A stretch of 64,000 bases of DNA, taken from assembly GCA_900769665.1 (NCBI GenBank), contig CAAGHL010000061.1:1-64000 (forward strand). The letters are read 5' to 3'. The notes below the pieces were generated by a model, which saw nothing but the letters and a program-made list of their open reading frames with translations, was not told the origin of the DNA and made no database searches. Both the position numbers and the translations under genes were made by a program. How positions within the stretch are numbered: the first letter of the stretch is position 1; the number at the start of each line of letters is the position of its first letter. Positions 51,812-59,842 of this stretch are shown piece after piece. This DNA is from Clostridia bacterium. Its GTDB lineage: Bacteria; Bacillota; Clostridia; Christensenellales; CAG-314.

Positions 51812-52759
51812 CTAGGCTTTTTTGTACTTGTTCCACATGTATTCAAAGGTGGCTTCGGTGTCCTTTACAAAGCTTTCCCTGTTGCCGTCGGACGGGACGT
51901 ACTCTCCTGCAACGTTGATGGAACTCATTGTTTCCCTTATCGGCGCATTGATGTTTGTCCACAGTTTGACAACGGGTTTGTTGCCGTCGGTAGTCTTGCA
52001 CATGATGATGGGCATTTGGTATTCGTCCTCGTAAAAGCGCAATTCGATACTTCCGCCGTTGTCTGCATGCTTGGCGATTTTAGCTACCAATTGCTCGACA
52101 AAACGCAGTTGGTAGACGTGGTCGCCGTTGTGCCGTCCGTCAATCGACAGCACTTCCGTCAGCTGTTTTCGCAAGCCTGCTTTGCAGTTGTTTTCCGTTG
52201 CTTCGTCCGCCCACGCCGATATGTCCAAATAGTTTTTTACCTTGTCGTATGTCAGCATGGTGTAGGAGCGTTCGGCAAAGCATTGCTCCTTGGCTTTACC
52301 TGTAAAAACATCGTAGTAGTAGTCGACCCTTTCTTGCAATGCTTGCTCGGTGGTAAAGTATTCGTACGGCTTGTCGGCAAAGTATCCCTCGTGCGGATTA
52401 GCCAAAAGTATACGTATTTGGCAACCGTTCGCCACCAACCCCGACAAGTACGTTGCTTTGCACTCGAAGTCGCGGAAGAATGCAAACCCCGTCAAAAAGC
52501 TGAGGCACAGTTGCGTAGGCACGGGCTTGTTTTTCAACCCGAATACTACGGCGTAGTCGCTTTCCGACAGCGTGCCTTTGCGCTCCGACTTGATTGCCGT
52601 AATGTCGTACTTGCGCAAGCTTTTGCCGATATCCCGTTCCTTTTTGAAGGAGCGGTTGAGCACCATGCCCGTAAGTAGCGAAATTACAAGGGCTTGTATT
52701 ATGGCAATTAGTATGCCAAACAATTTGTCGGCAAAGTTGATTGCTGAAAAGTCAAACAT
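51812..52759 (-). CDS. Membrane-anchored protein of unknown function (315 aa)
   Basis: One N-terminal transmembrane helix (about 12-33) is followed by a large cytoplasmic domain. TQLCLSFLTGFAFFRDFECK, then GCQIRILLANPHEGYF, recalls the strand-loop pattern of phospholipase-D-like or related alpha/beta domains, but no HKD motif is present. Later come RHNGDHVYQLRFVEQLV and SIELRFYEDEYQMPI. I cannot name the family. It is transcribed towards the convergent FMN reductase gene and lies 132 bases after mscS, possibly in its operon. Confidence 0.7.
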   Translation of the reverse strand: MFDFSAINFADKLFGILIAIIQALVISLLTGMVLNRSFKKERDIGKSLRKYDITAIKSERKGTLSESDYAVVFGLKNKPVPTQLCLSFLTGFAFFRDFECKATYLSGLVANGCQIRILLANPHEGYFADKPYEYFTTEQALQERVDYYYDVFTGKAKEQCFAERSYTMLTYDKVKNYLDISAWADEATENNCKAGLRKQLTEVLSIDGRHNGDHVYQLRFVEQLVAKIAKHADNGGSIELRFYEDEYQMPIIMCKTTDGNKPVVKLWTNINAPIRETMSSINVAGEYVPSDGNRESFVKDTEATFEYMWNKYKKA

Positions 52760-52891
52760 GGTTTACTCCGATAGTGTATTTTGTTACGTCAAATTATTCC
52801 AACGTGCGGTTGCTAAGCGACTTTTGTTGTCGGGGTGGTTGCGCTTGTCATACTGCCGCCAACAACAAAGTTTGTCGAAATGTGGTGCACG

Positions 52892-53761
52892 TTACTTTTG
52901 CTCGTCGGTTGTTTCGGGTGCGGGCAAAGCGGCGGCAACGTTGTCCTTGATGTGTACGTCCAATTGGTTAAACGGGATAGTGATTCCGTTGTTGTCAAAT
53001 GCGCGCTTTACTTCTTCAAGAAGGTAAAATTTGTTACTCCAATAGTCCGAGCCTTGACACCAAACCATGGCGGTGATGTCGATACTGCTTGACGATTGCG
53101 CCGTCACGCGGATGTTGGGCGCGGGATCTACAAGTATTTTGTCGTTGGCTTTTACGACATCGGCAATAATTTGCTTTGCTTTGTCAAAGTCGTCGTTGTA
53201 AGAAATGCCGAATACAACGTCCAAACGGCGTAGTCCCTTTTCGGTATAGTTGACTATTTGTGTGGTACTCAAAGAGCCGTTTGGAAGATAAACTGTTTTG
53301 TTGTCGAAAGTACGTATCTTGGTGTAACAAACGAATATGTCTTCCACTGTACCTTCGTATCCGTTTGCGGCAATGTAGTCGTCCACCTTGAAAGGATGTG
53401 TGACAAGTAGCAAAAAGCCGCCTGCAAGGTTGCTTAACGTTCCGTTTACGGCAAGGCCTACGCCAACGCCCAATGACGCAATCAATGCGGTGATACTGCT
53501 TGTATCTATTCCTACGTAGCCGATCAAAGCGACCACAACCAAAACTTTCAGTGCTATGTTGATTACATGGGAAAGTGTGCGGTAGATGGTTTTGTCGACT
53601 TTCTTTGTTTCTTCAAGTTTTTTGCCTCGTTTTTCAATGGCTTTGGATAGCCATTTGATAATGATAAAGGACACGATCAATACGACCAGTGCAATTACCA
53701 GTTTGATGCCGGTATTTGTCACCCAAGTTTGTAGATCGGTCCAAAACTTTTCCCAACTCAT
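52892..53761 (-). CDS. MscS-type mechanosensitive channel
   Basis: A 289-aa protein with three transmembrane helices. The pore helix region reads SITALIASLGVGVGLAVNGTLSNLAGG (about 88-114), with the Gly/Ala packing pattern of TM3, followed by the beta domain FKVDDYIAANGYEGTVEDI and the cytoplasmic cage. It releases osmolytes on hypo-osmotic shock. Its own promoter faces the one of the next gene. Confidence 0.93.
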   Translation of the reverse strand: MSWEKFWTDLQTWVTNTGIKLVIALVVLIVSFIIIKWLSKAIEKRGKKLEETKKVDKTIYRTLSHVINIALKVLVVVALIGYVGIDTSSITALIASLGVGVGLAVNGTLSNLAGGFLLLVTHPFKVDDYIAANGYEGTVEDIFVCYTKIRTFDNKTVYLPNGSLSTTQIVNYTEKGLRRLDVVFGISYNDDFDKAKQIIADVVKANDKILVDPAPNIRVTAQSSSSIDITAMVWCQGSDYWSNKFYLLEEVKRAFDNNGITIPFNQLDVHIKDNVAAALPAPETTDEQK

Positions 53762-53781
53762 GTTTACGCTCCTTTTTAAGT

Positions 53782-53810
53782 ATTACACGTTACTTTATTT
53801 GGTTTGTCAA
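53782..53810 (-). promoter_or_regulatory. Promoter of mscS
   Basis: On the minus strand a perfect TTGACA, 17 bp and TGTAAT. Confidence 0.65.
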
Positions 53811-53847
53811 GCAAACCAATCATGTATTACATTTATTATACAATTTG

Positions 53848-53876
53848 TTGTGTAATTTGTCAAAGTGTGTTACAAT
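53848..53876 (+). promoter_or_regulatory. Promoter of the 53961 membrane-protein gene
   Basis: TTGTGT (53848-53853), 17 bp and TACAAT (53871-53876); about 40 bp from the opposed mscS promoter. Confidence 0.6.
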
Positions 53877-53960
53877 TAAATAAATTATTTTTAGGTTATT
53901 CAAGCATGGCGCAACGCTTGTGCGGAGTAAATTCAGTAGAGTGGTTATTCGGAGGTTACA

Positions 53961-54542
53961 ATGGAACATAATTCCAAAAGCGGTATTATTAGCTTGATAC
54001 TGTTTACAATATCCATGTATGTACCGCATCTGTTCTTTTGGGGCGCAATTGCCCTAATGCGCTTCGGTGAAAGCAACGAAACAAACGACTCCATTATCGG
54101 CATTTTGCTTATTATGGGCGTAGTGTTTACCTTTGTGGCAATGTTTATCGGGCTACTCGGTTTGGCGTTCGGTGTGTTCAATTCAGCACGAGATTGCGCC
54201 GACCCGACGACAACCACAATGGTTTGCAAGTTTTTGCTTATCCCGTGGTATGTGGCAAACTTTTTGTTTTGGCTGATACTAATGGCAGGTTTTTGCAATC
54301 CGTGGTTGTTGCTCGGCGTACCGCTTATCATAGTTTTGGGAGTGTGTATCACTTGGACGTTTGTGGTGCTTGGCAGTGCGCACAACTTGGCGTACGTATG
54401 GCGTGAGGTGCGCATGCGTAGGATGGAAGTGTCATCCATGCTTATTTTGGCAATAGTGTTCCACTTCATTTTTGTGTTTGACATCGTCGGCGCGATTATG
54501 TTGCGTGAGATAGTGCGAAAACAACAAATACAAGTATTTTAG
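53961..54542 (+). CDS. Five-helix membrane protein, unknown (DUF6652-like)
   Basis: A 193-aa protein with five hydrophobic segments (about 8-30, 45-72, 88-110, 115-140, 155-180). VPHLFFWGAIALM and FCNPWLLLGVP are the most distinctive parts. I know similar small membrane proteins in Clostridia as uncharacterised families. CGGAGGTTACA precedes the ATG. Confidence 0.72.
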   Translation: MEHNSKSGIISLILFTISMYVPHLFFWGAIALMRFGESNETNDSIIGILLIMGVVFTFVAMFIGLLGLAFGVFNSARDCADPTTTTMVCKFLLIPWYVANFLFWLILMAGFCNPWLLLGVPLIIVLGVCITWTFVVLGSAHNLAYVWREVRMRRMEVSSMLILAIVFHFIFVFDIVGAIMLREIVRKQQIQVF

Positions 54543-54653
54543 CTTGTGTAATGCCGTCTGTGGGTGGCTGTTGTAAGCAACGTCTGTTGGCAAACGTAAC
54601 AAAACAAATGAAAGCGTAGCAGAACTACGCAAAACAAATAATTTGAGATAACT

Positions 54654-55202
54654 ATGCAATTTGAAATTGAGTTTAATGCAGATTACAAGGGTAAAACAAA
54701 GGATGTCATTCGTGCCAAGTTTAAGGCTTTTTTGACATCATTTTTGCTTGGCTTAGTCGGAATAGTGGTAGGTGTATTTGTTGCATTAGTACGCATTGAC
54801 GGCAGTTATATCCCTCCTTGGGAAAGAGTTTTGGGAGTAGTGATTACAGTTTGCGGAGTATTGGCTGTGCTGTCCTCGCCCGCAGTGTTGCTTTTTACCA
54901 AGTTTAACGACGGTTTTTTTGAAAAAGTGCGTATAGTTTTTGACAAAAATCCCGACACCAACGAATGGGCATATGTTTTGACAACGACTCGCAGGGGAAA
55001 ACCATACGAAGAGTCGGGTTACGTAAACCTTATTACCGTCGAAAAAAATTTAGCTGAGATTACCACAATTGACGGCAAAACTTTTTTTGTGCCGCTTTTG
55101 GAGCTAAGTGAAGAACAACGCGGATTGCTTGTGGAAATCTCCAAAGAAATTAAACAAAAACGTATAGATGCGACAGTCAACGTTTCTTCCGACAAAAAAT
55201 GA
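54654..55202 (+). CDS. Two-helix membrane protein with C-terminal beta domain, unknown (YcxB-like)
   Basis: A 182-aa protein. An N-terminal strand is followed by two transmembrane helices (about 26-48 and 60-82) and a soluble domain with VRIVFDKN...GYVNLITVEKNLAEI and FFVPLLELSEEQRGLLVEI. The layout (FxYxF-like strand, two helices, PH-like end) resembles YcxB-type proteins. The function is unknown. It follows the previous gene on the same strand with a 111-base gap. Confidence 0.68.
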   Translation: MQFEIEFNADYKGKTKDVIRAKFKAFLTSFLLGLVGIVVGVFVALVRIDGSYIPPWERVLGVVITVCGVLAVLSSPAVLLFTKFNDGFFEKVRIVFDKNPDTNEWAYVLTTTRRGKPYEESGYVNLITVEKNLAEITTIDGKTFFVPLLELSEEQRGLLVEISKEIKQKRIDATVNVSSDKK

Positions 55203-55233
55203 CAAAACGGGCGATGGGTTTTAGGTAAATCAA

Positions 55234-55262
55234 TTGACATTTGGTTGGCGGTGTGTTAAAAT
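55234..55262 (+). promoter_or_regulatory. Promoter of tRNA-Leu
   Basis: A perfect TTGACA (55234-55239), 17 bp and TAAAAT (55257-55262), ending 10 bases before the tRNA. Confidence 0.85.
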
Positions 55263-55272
55263 TTACAAAGTT

Positions 55273-55361
55273 GCCGATGTGGCGAAATAGGCAGACGCAA
55301 GGGACTTAAAATCCCTCGGTCAGAGATGACTGTACCGGTTCGACCCCGGTCATCGGCACCA
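55273..55361 (+). tRNA. tRNA-Leu (anticodon UAA)
   Basis: Acceptor arms GCCGATG and CATCGGC pair, and the anticodon loop CTTAAAA sits on an AGGGA/TCCCT stem, giving UAA. There is a long variable arm, as in class II tRNAs, and a T-arm with GGTTCGACC. CCA is encoded. It is a single tRNA gene with its own promoter and terminator. Confidence 0.97.
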
Positions 55362-55365
55362 AAAA

Positions 55366-55402
55366 ATGGTCTATAAGGTTTTACTTATAGGTCATTTTTT
55401 TA
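55366..55402 (+). terminator. tRNA-Leu terminator
   Basis: CTATAAG pairs with CTTATAG, extended by ATG/CAT, followed by seven T. Confidence 0.82.
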
Positions 55403-55554
55403 TTTCGGGCAAACCATTGAAAAAAATTCGACAATATGCTAATATAAAAATATGGGAATAGTACGTATTTTTCACAAAATCAAAATATTTTTCCAACGGC
55501 TGACAATAAGCTCGATATTACTTTTTACACGTATCTAACGTAACGGAGAAACTA

Positions 55555-58194
55555 ATGAATAAAACAAAGTTTTGTAGGCTTATGTTAATTGCTGCATCGG
55601 TAATGTTGCTACTGACGTTGTCGACGGATTTTTGCGTCGGGCAATATTCTTCCGCCAACATTTTTGCCAACAACGCTCACCGAATTACAGAAACGACAAT
55701 AGGCAAGTACGTAGGCAATGTAAAAACGACTTCCTCTTCCGACGAACATTCCGATCCGTTTTACTATTCCGCCGAACAAATTGCGGCATTGTCGAAATTT
55801 GATCCGAGAAACACGTTGACGAACGTAAAAGATCAGGGGGACAGCAATCTGTGCTGGGCGTATTCCGCAATAAATGCAACGGAAGCGTCGGTGTTGAAAC
55901 ATAAAATCGGAACAAAAGATTCCTTGAACCTAAATCCTAACGCTCTTGCTTACCGAAAATATATCAGAAATGCCGATCCGTTGGGTAACAACGGCAGTTA
56001 TCAAGATAAAAATTACGCAAATTGGTTGTATAATGCAGGGACAATAGAACAAACACCGGCAATTTTGAGTATGTGGCAAGGTCCGATTTCTGGCGATCGC
56101 CCAAACGCGGATGTTTGGGAAAATTCTCTTTATCGTCTCGAAAGCGCAAACTTGATAAATTCCGAACTGACAGGCGAAGCAAGAATAGCAGAGATTAAAC
56201 GAGCTATTGCCGAGTATGGTGCAGTGACTGCGTCTTGTTACTACGACGGCGGAACACGACATTATTACAACGACAAAGCCGTTACAAACGGGATAGCCCA
56301 TGCCATTACTTTGATAGGATGGGACGACAACATAGACAAAAGCTTGTTTAACCCCGGGCAAGTTTCTACTAACGGCGGTTGGCTTGTCAAAAACAGCTAC
56401 AACGACAATCCGTATTTTTGGCTTACGTATGAGAGTAAAATAGCCTCGTCAACGGCATGGACTTTTACGTATGCGCCGAGGGACACATACGACTACAATT
56501 ACTACTACGACAACAACGAAACGGACTTCGGTTTGTCAACGATGAAGCAGGCGGCAAACGTATACGAAGCAAAAAAAGGAACGGCGGAAAAATCGGAATA
56601 CATCGAAGCCGCAAATGTCGGCTTTGTGGGAAGCGATGTGCAAGTTACCGTCAAGGTTTACACAAACTTGTCGGGCTGGGGATCAAATACGGTGGAAAGC
56701 GGTGTGCTTGCTGCCGAAAAAACGCAAACTTTCAAATACGGCGGATACAATACCATCAAGTTTGACAAGCCTATCGAAGTTGCGGCAGGCTCCTATTTTT
56801 CCATAGTTACGGAAGTTTCCAATCAAAAGGGTGACGCAAGTATCAAGTCTGTGCAAACCGATACCAAACGTCCGTCGTATCAAAAATCGTCGTACGGCTA
56901 CGACTACATAATGTACGGCGGACGCATAGCGCGTATTAAGGCTTATACTAAACTAAGAGATACCCAAACCGATTGTACAACGCATGATTACGGCAATTTG
57001 ATTCCGACAATACCTGCCACTTGTATGTCGACAGGTACGGACGCGCATTACATTTGTTCGAAGTGCGGCAAATATTTTGATCGAAACAAACTCGCAACAA
57101 CTTTGGAAGAACTGACAATACCTATCAATCAAAACTTCCACGTTTTTTCCGAATGGATTGACGAAACACCGTCCGATTGTACGGTAATCGGCACAAAAGG
57201 TCACAAAGACTGCAAGTTGTGCGGAAAACATTTCGACATCGACGGAAAAGAGATGTCGGATATTACAATACCTAACGACAACAATCACGATTGGGGCGAT
57301 TGGCACGGCGACGGCAACGGCACGCACAGCCGCACATGCAAGCGAAATCATAGTCACGTTGATAGCGGCAGTTGCCTTGGCGGACAACCGACTTGCACGC
57401 AAAAAGCCGTTTGTGAAGTCTGCGGCGAGTCATACGGAGACATACTCGGACATGACTGGAACGAAGCGGTATACAGTTGGCCGAGTAAGGACGTGTGCTT
57501 TGCGGAAAGAGTTTGTAAACGAGACAAAAGTCACACGGAAAGTGAAAGAGTAAAAGCAAGCGAAAGTGTCGTCACGCCTGCAACATGCACAACAAAAGGC
57601 AAACTGAAATATACTACTACAAATTTCACCAACAGCGCATTTGCCGTGCAACAATACGAGTTGGAAGTAGGTTTCGGCTCCCACGATTACGGAAAATGGG
57701 TAGAGGAAGTACCGCCGACAACTACGGAATTCGGTACACTGGGGCATAAAGACTGTACTGTTTGCGGTAAGCATTTTGACAAGGAAGACGTGGAAATAAC
57801 CGATTTGACGATCGCAAAACTCGTCGCCTATCGAGTTGAAGTAAACGGCGGAGTAGGGGGCGGATATATCGAAAACGGCAAACAAATTACGATAAAAGCC
57901 GACGTGCCGAAAAAAGGCGAGATATTTAAAGGTTGGAAAGACGCAAGCGGGAAGATTGTCAGTAACGACAGCGAATATACATTTGTCGTAAATGGCAACG
58001 TTAGTTTGACGGCAGTTTACGAAAGTATTCCGTCGGATGACGATTCGGAGCCTATTCTCCCGCAGCCCGAGGAAAAGGAAGGATTATCCGACGGCACGAT
58101 TGTCGGTATTGTCGCCGGTTCGGTTGCGACGGTAGCACTCGTCGTGTTTGTCGTGGTGCGGTTTGTTGTTAAGAAAAAATTGTTTAAGATGTAA
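55555..58194 (+). CDS. Secreted, membrane-anchored papain-like (C1) cysteine protease with Cys/His repeats
   Basis: An 879-aa surface protein. A signal peptide (about 1-29) is followed by a C1 domain: DQGDSNLCWAYSA with Cys100, HAITLIGWDDN (about 248) with the His, and WLVKNSYND (about 280) with the Asn. A beta-sandwich (about 330-460) of the lectin-like type found behind such proteases comes next. Then follow repeats ending in CSKCGKYFD, CKLCGKHFD, CEVCGESYG and CTVCGKHFD. After these come an InlB-type unit (YRVEVNGGVGGGYIENGK...KGWKDASG, about 760-830) and a C-terminal transmembrane helix with KKK. ACGGAG precedes the ATG. It likely acts on peptides or host proteins at the cell surface. Confidence 0.92.
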   Translation: MNKTKFCRLMLIAASVMLLLTLSTDFCVGQYSSANIFANNAHRITETTIGKYVGNVKTTSSSDEHSDPFYYSAEQIAALSKFDPRNTLTNVKDQGDSNLCWAYSAINATEASVLKHKIGTKDSLNLNPNALAYRKYIRNADPLGNNGSYQDKNYANWLYNAGTIEQTPAILSMWQGPISGDRPNADVWENSLYRLESANLINSELTGEARIAEIKRAIAEYGAVTASCYYDGGTRHYYNDKAVTNGIAHAITLIGWDDNIDKSLFNPGQVSTNGGWLVKNSYNDNPYFWLTYESKIASSTAWTFTYAPRDTYDYNYYYDNNETDFGLSTMKQAANVYEAKKGTAEKSEYIEAANVGFVGSDVQVTVKVYTNLSGWGSNTVESGVLAAEKTQTFKYGGYNTIKFDKPIEVAAGSYFSIVTEVSNQKGDASIKSVQTDTKRPSYQKSSYGYDYIMYGGRIARIKAYTKLRDTQTDCTTHDYGNLIPTIPATCMSTGTDAHYICSKCGKYFDRNKLATTLEELTIPINQNFHVFSEWIDETPSDCTVIGTKGHKDCKLCGKHFDIDGKEMSDITIPNDNNHDWGDWHGDGNGTHSRTCKRNHSHVDSGSCLGGQPTCTQKAVCEVCGESYGDILGHDWNEAVYSWPSKDVCFAERVCKRDKSHTESERVKASESVVTPATCTTKGKLKYTTTNFTNSAFAVQQYELEVGFGSHDYGKWVEEVPPTTTEFGTLGHKDCTVCGKHFDKEDVEITDLTIAKLVAYRVEVNGGVGGGYIENGKQITIKADVPKKGEIFKGWKDASGKIVSNDSEYTFVVNGNVSLTAVYESIPSDDDSEPILPQPEEKEGLSDGTIVGIVAGSVATVALVVFVVVRFVVKKKLFKM

Positions 58195-58345
58195 TCTTCG
58201 TAATAGATTGGTTGCATTTTAGTATGGAATTTTGTCTTAGCCGCAAAAGCTAATAATTCAGGCGATCGATGCGGACGAACATAGACGATATAAACGCCAA
58301 AAACATATTTCGACAAATTTTGCTTAAAAACATACGTCAAAACCC

Positions 58346-58374
58346 TTGATTTTTTTTGCATTATTTGTTACAAT
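58346..58374 (+). promoter_or_regulatory. Promoter of tRNA-Cys
   Basis: TTGATT (58346-58351), 17 bp and TACAAT (58369-58374), shortly before the tRNA. Confidence 0.75.
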
Positions 58375-58387
58375 AATTAGGCGTTGT

Positions 58388-58461
58388 GGCACCATAGCCA
58401 AGAGGTAAGGCAGAGCTCTGCAAAAGCTTTACCCCCAGTCCGAATCTGGGTGGTGCCTCCA
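58388..58461 (+). tRNA. tRNA-Cys (anticodon GCA)
   Basis: Acceptor GGCACCA pairs with TGGTGCC. The anticodon loop CTGCAAA on a GAGCT/AGCTT stem gives GCA. U73 and encoded CCA are as expected for tRNA-Cys. It is a single gene with promoter and terminator. Confidence 0.97.
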
Positions 58462-58468
58462 ATACAAG

Positions 58469-58499
58469 AAGAACATTGCCTAGGCAGTGTTCTTTTTTT
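58469..58499 (+). terminator. tRNA-Cys terminator
   Basis: AAGAACATTGCC pairs with GGCAGTGTTCTT, followed by T. Confidence 0.88.
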
Positions 58500-58551
58500 A
58501 TTTCAGTTTAAAGCGGAAAGCAAGTAAATAACACTAAAAGTACGTTTGCCA

Positions 58552-58580
58552 TTGCAATTTTGTACGATATGTGGTAAAAT
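58552..58580 (+). promoter_or_regulatory. Promoter of the nucleotidyltransferase gene
   Basis: TTGCAA (58552-58557), 17 bp and TAAAAT (58575-58580). Confidence 0.7.
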
Positions 58581-58693
58581 AGTAATAATTTATTGAGTTT
58601 GTTGCCTGTATCTTACTGATTTTCCATTGGATAAATGCCAAAAGGGCGGGAACGTTTTTGCCAAACTCAAAATACTCTAATTCGGAGATTATT

Positions 58694-59551
58694 ATGTCGG
58701 CTACACTTGTAGTTATGGCTGCCGGGATGGGCAGTCGCTTCGGCGGTTTGAAGCAAGCCGAAAGTATCACCCCCGACGGAAAGGCGCTTGTGGATTTTTC
58801 CGTTTTCGACGCCGCAAAGAGCGGTTTTACAAAATTTGTGTTTATTATCCGCAAGGATATGGAAGAGGATTTCAAGCGTTTAGTCGGCGATCGCATTGCC
58901 GCAAACGTGGCGATCGAGTACGTTTTTCAGCCTACCGATTGCTTGCCCGAGGGGCGTAAAAAGCCCTTTGGTACGGCGCATGCGGTGTTGTGTTGCAAGG
59001 ATGTTGTCAATGAGCCGTTTGTCATCATCAACGCCGACGACTACTACGGGTGCCACGCATTTAAGGAAATATACAACCATTTGCAAACGGCAAAGTGCGG
59101 ACAATACGCAATGACGGCGTACAGCCTTGGACAAACGGTCAGCGCCAACGGAACGGTGACGCGCGGCGTGTGCGAAATAAAGGACGGCTACCTTGCGCAC
59201 GTTACCGAGTGCTACGGAATTACCGCCGCCGGCAAAGGCAATTTGAACGGCGTTGACGTTGTTTTGCCGCAAGATACGCCCGTATCCATGAATTTGTGGG
59301 GACTGACGACGGATATATTCGAGCATTTGCAAGCCAAGTATGCGCAGTTTTTGGAATCGGCGGATTTGCAAAAGGACGAGTTTTTGATACCGACCGTGAT
59401 TAGCCAAGTGGTGGAAAGCGGCGAAGGCACGGTAAAGGTGTTCCGCAACGAGGACAAGTGGCACGGCATTACCTATCGTGAGGACCTTGCCGAAGTGCAA
59501 CACTCCATTGCCGAGCTGATTGCCGAGGGTAAGTACGACGGAATTTGGTGA
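58694..59551 (+). CDS. NTP_transferase family nucleotidyltransferase
   Basis: A 285-aa protein. The nucleotide-binding loop VVMAAGMGSRFGGLKQ (6-21) and the Mg-binding INADDYYG (about 112-119) are intact. It resembles a group of sugar-1-phosphate nucleotidyltransferases with a PFGTAHAVL motif, so it should make an NDP-sugar or a related activated alcohol. The sugar is not evident and no glycan genes adjoin it. CGGAG precedes ATG 58694; the frame from 58658 is not supported. Confidence 0.9.
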   Translation: MSATLVVMAAGMGSRFGGLKQAESITPDGKALVDFSVFDAAKSGFTKFVFIIRKDMEEDFKRLVGDRIAANVAIEYVFQPTDCLPEGRKKPFGTAHAVLCCKDVVNEPFVIINADDYYGCHAFKEIYNHLQTAKCGQYAMTAYSLGQTVSANGTVTRGVCEIKDGYLAHVTECYGITAAGKGNLNGVDVVLPQDTPVSMNLWGLTTDIFEHLQAKYAQFLESADLQKDEFLIPTVISQVVESGEGTVKVFRNEDKWHGITYREDLAEVQHSIAELIAEGKYDGIW

Positions 59552-59655
59552 TTTGCTTGTATGGGACGTGGATTGGCGTTTAACACATAATTAGCCGCCA
59601 TCTTGACCGCAGAAATTATTAGTGATAGCTAAATTAACCCTATAAACAGCATTTT

Positions 59656-59683
59656 AGCGACGACATTTTTGCCGTCGCTTTTG
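59656..59683 (+). terminator. Terminator of the nucleotidyltransferase gene
   Basis: GCGACG and CGTCGC form the stem, followed by TTTTG. Confidence 0.72.
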
Positions 59684-59695
59684 TTGTATTTGGGC

Positions 59696-59724
59696 TTGCA
59701 ATTTACCGCCGAATTTGGTACAAT
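59696..59724 (+). promoter_or_regulatory. Promoter of fhs
   Basis: TTGCAA (59696-59701), 17 bp and TACAAT (59719-59724). Confidence 0.75.
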
Positions 59725-59842
59725 ATAATGGTAAGTTTATTTGACAATTCGCTCGTTGTCGACAATGTTTGATTGGCAAACATTTGCGCAACAAAGCGGT
59801 AACGAAATTACCCCTAGCCGAGTTTTTAAGGAGGTTGATTGC

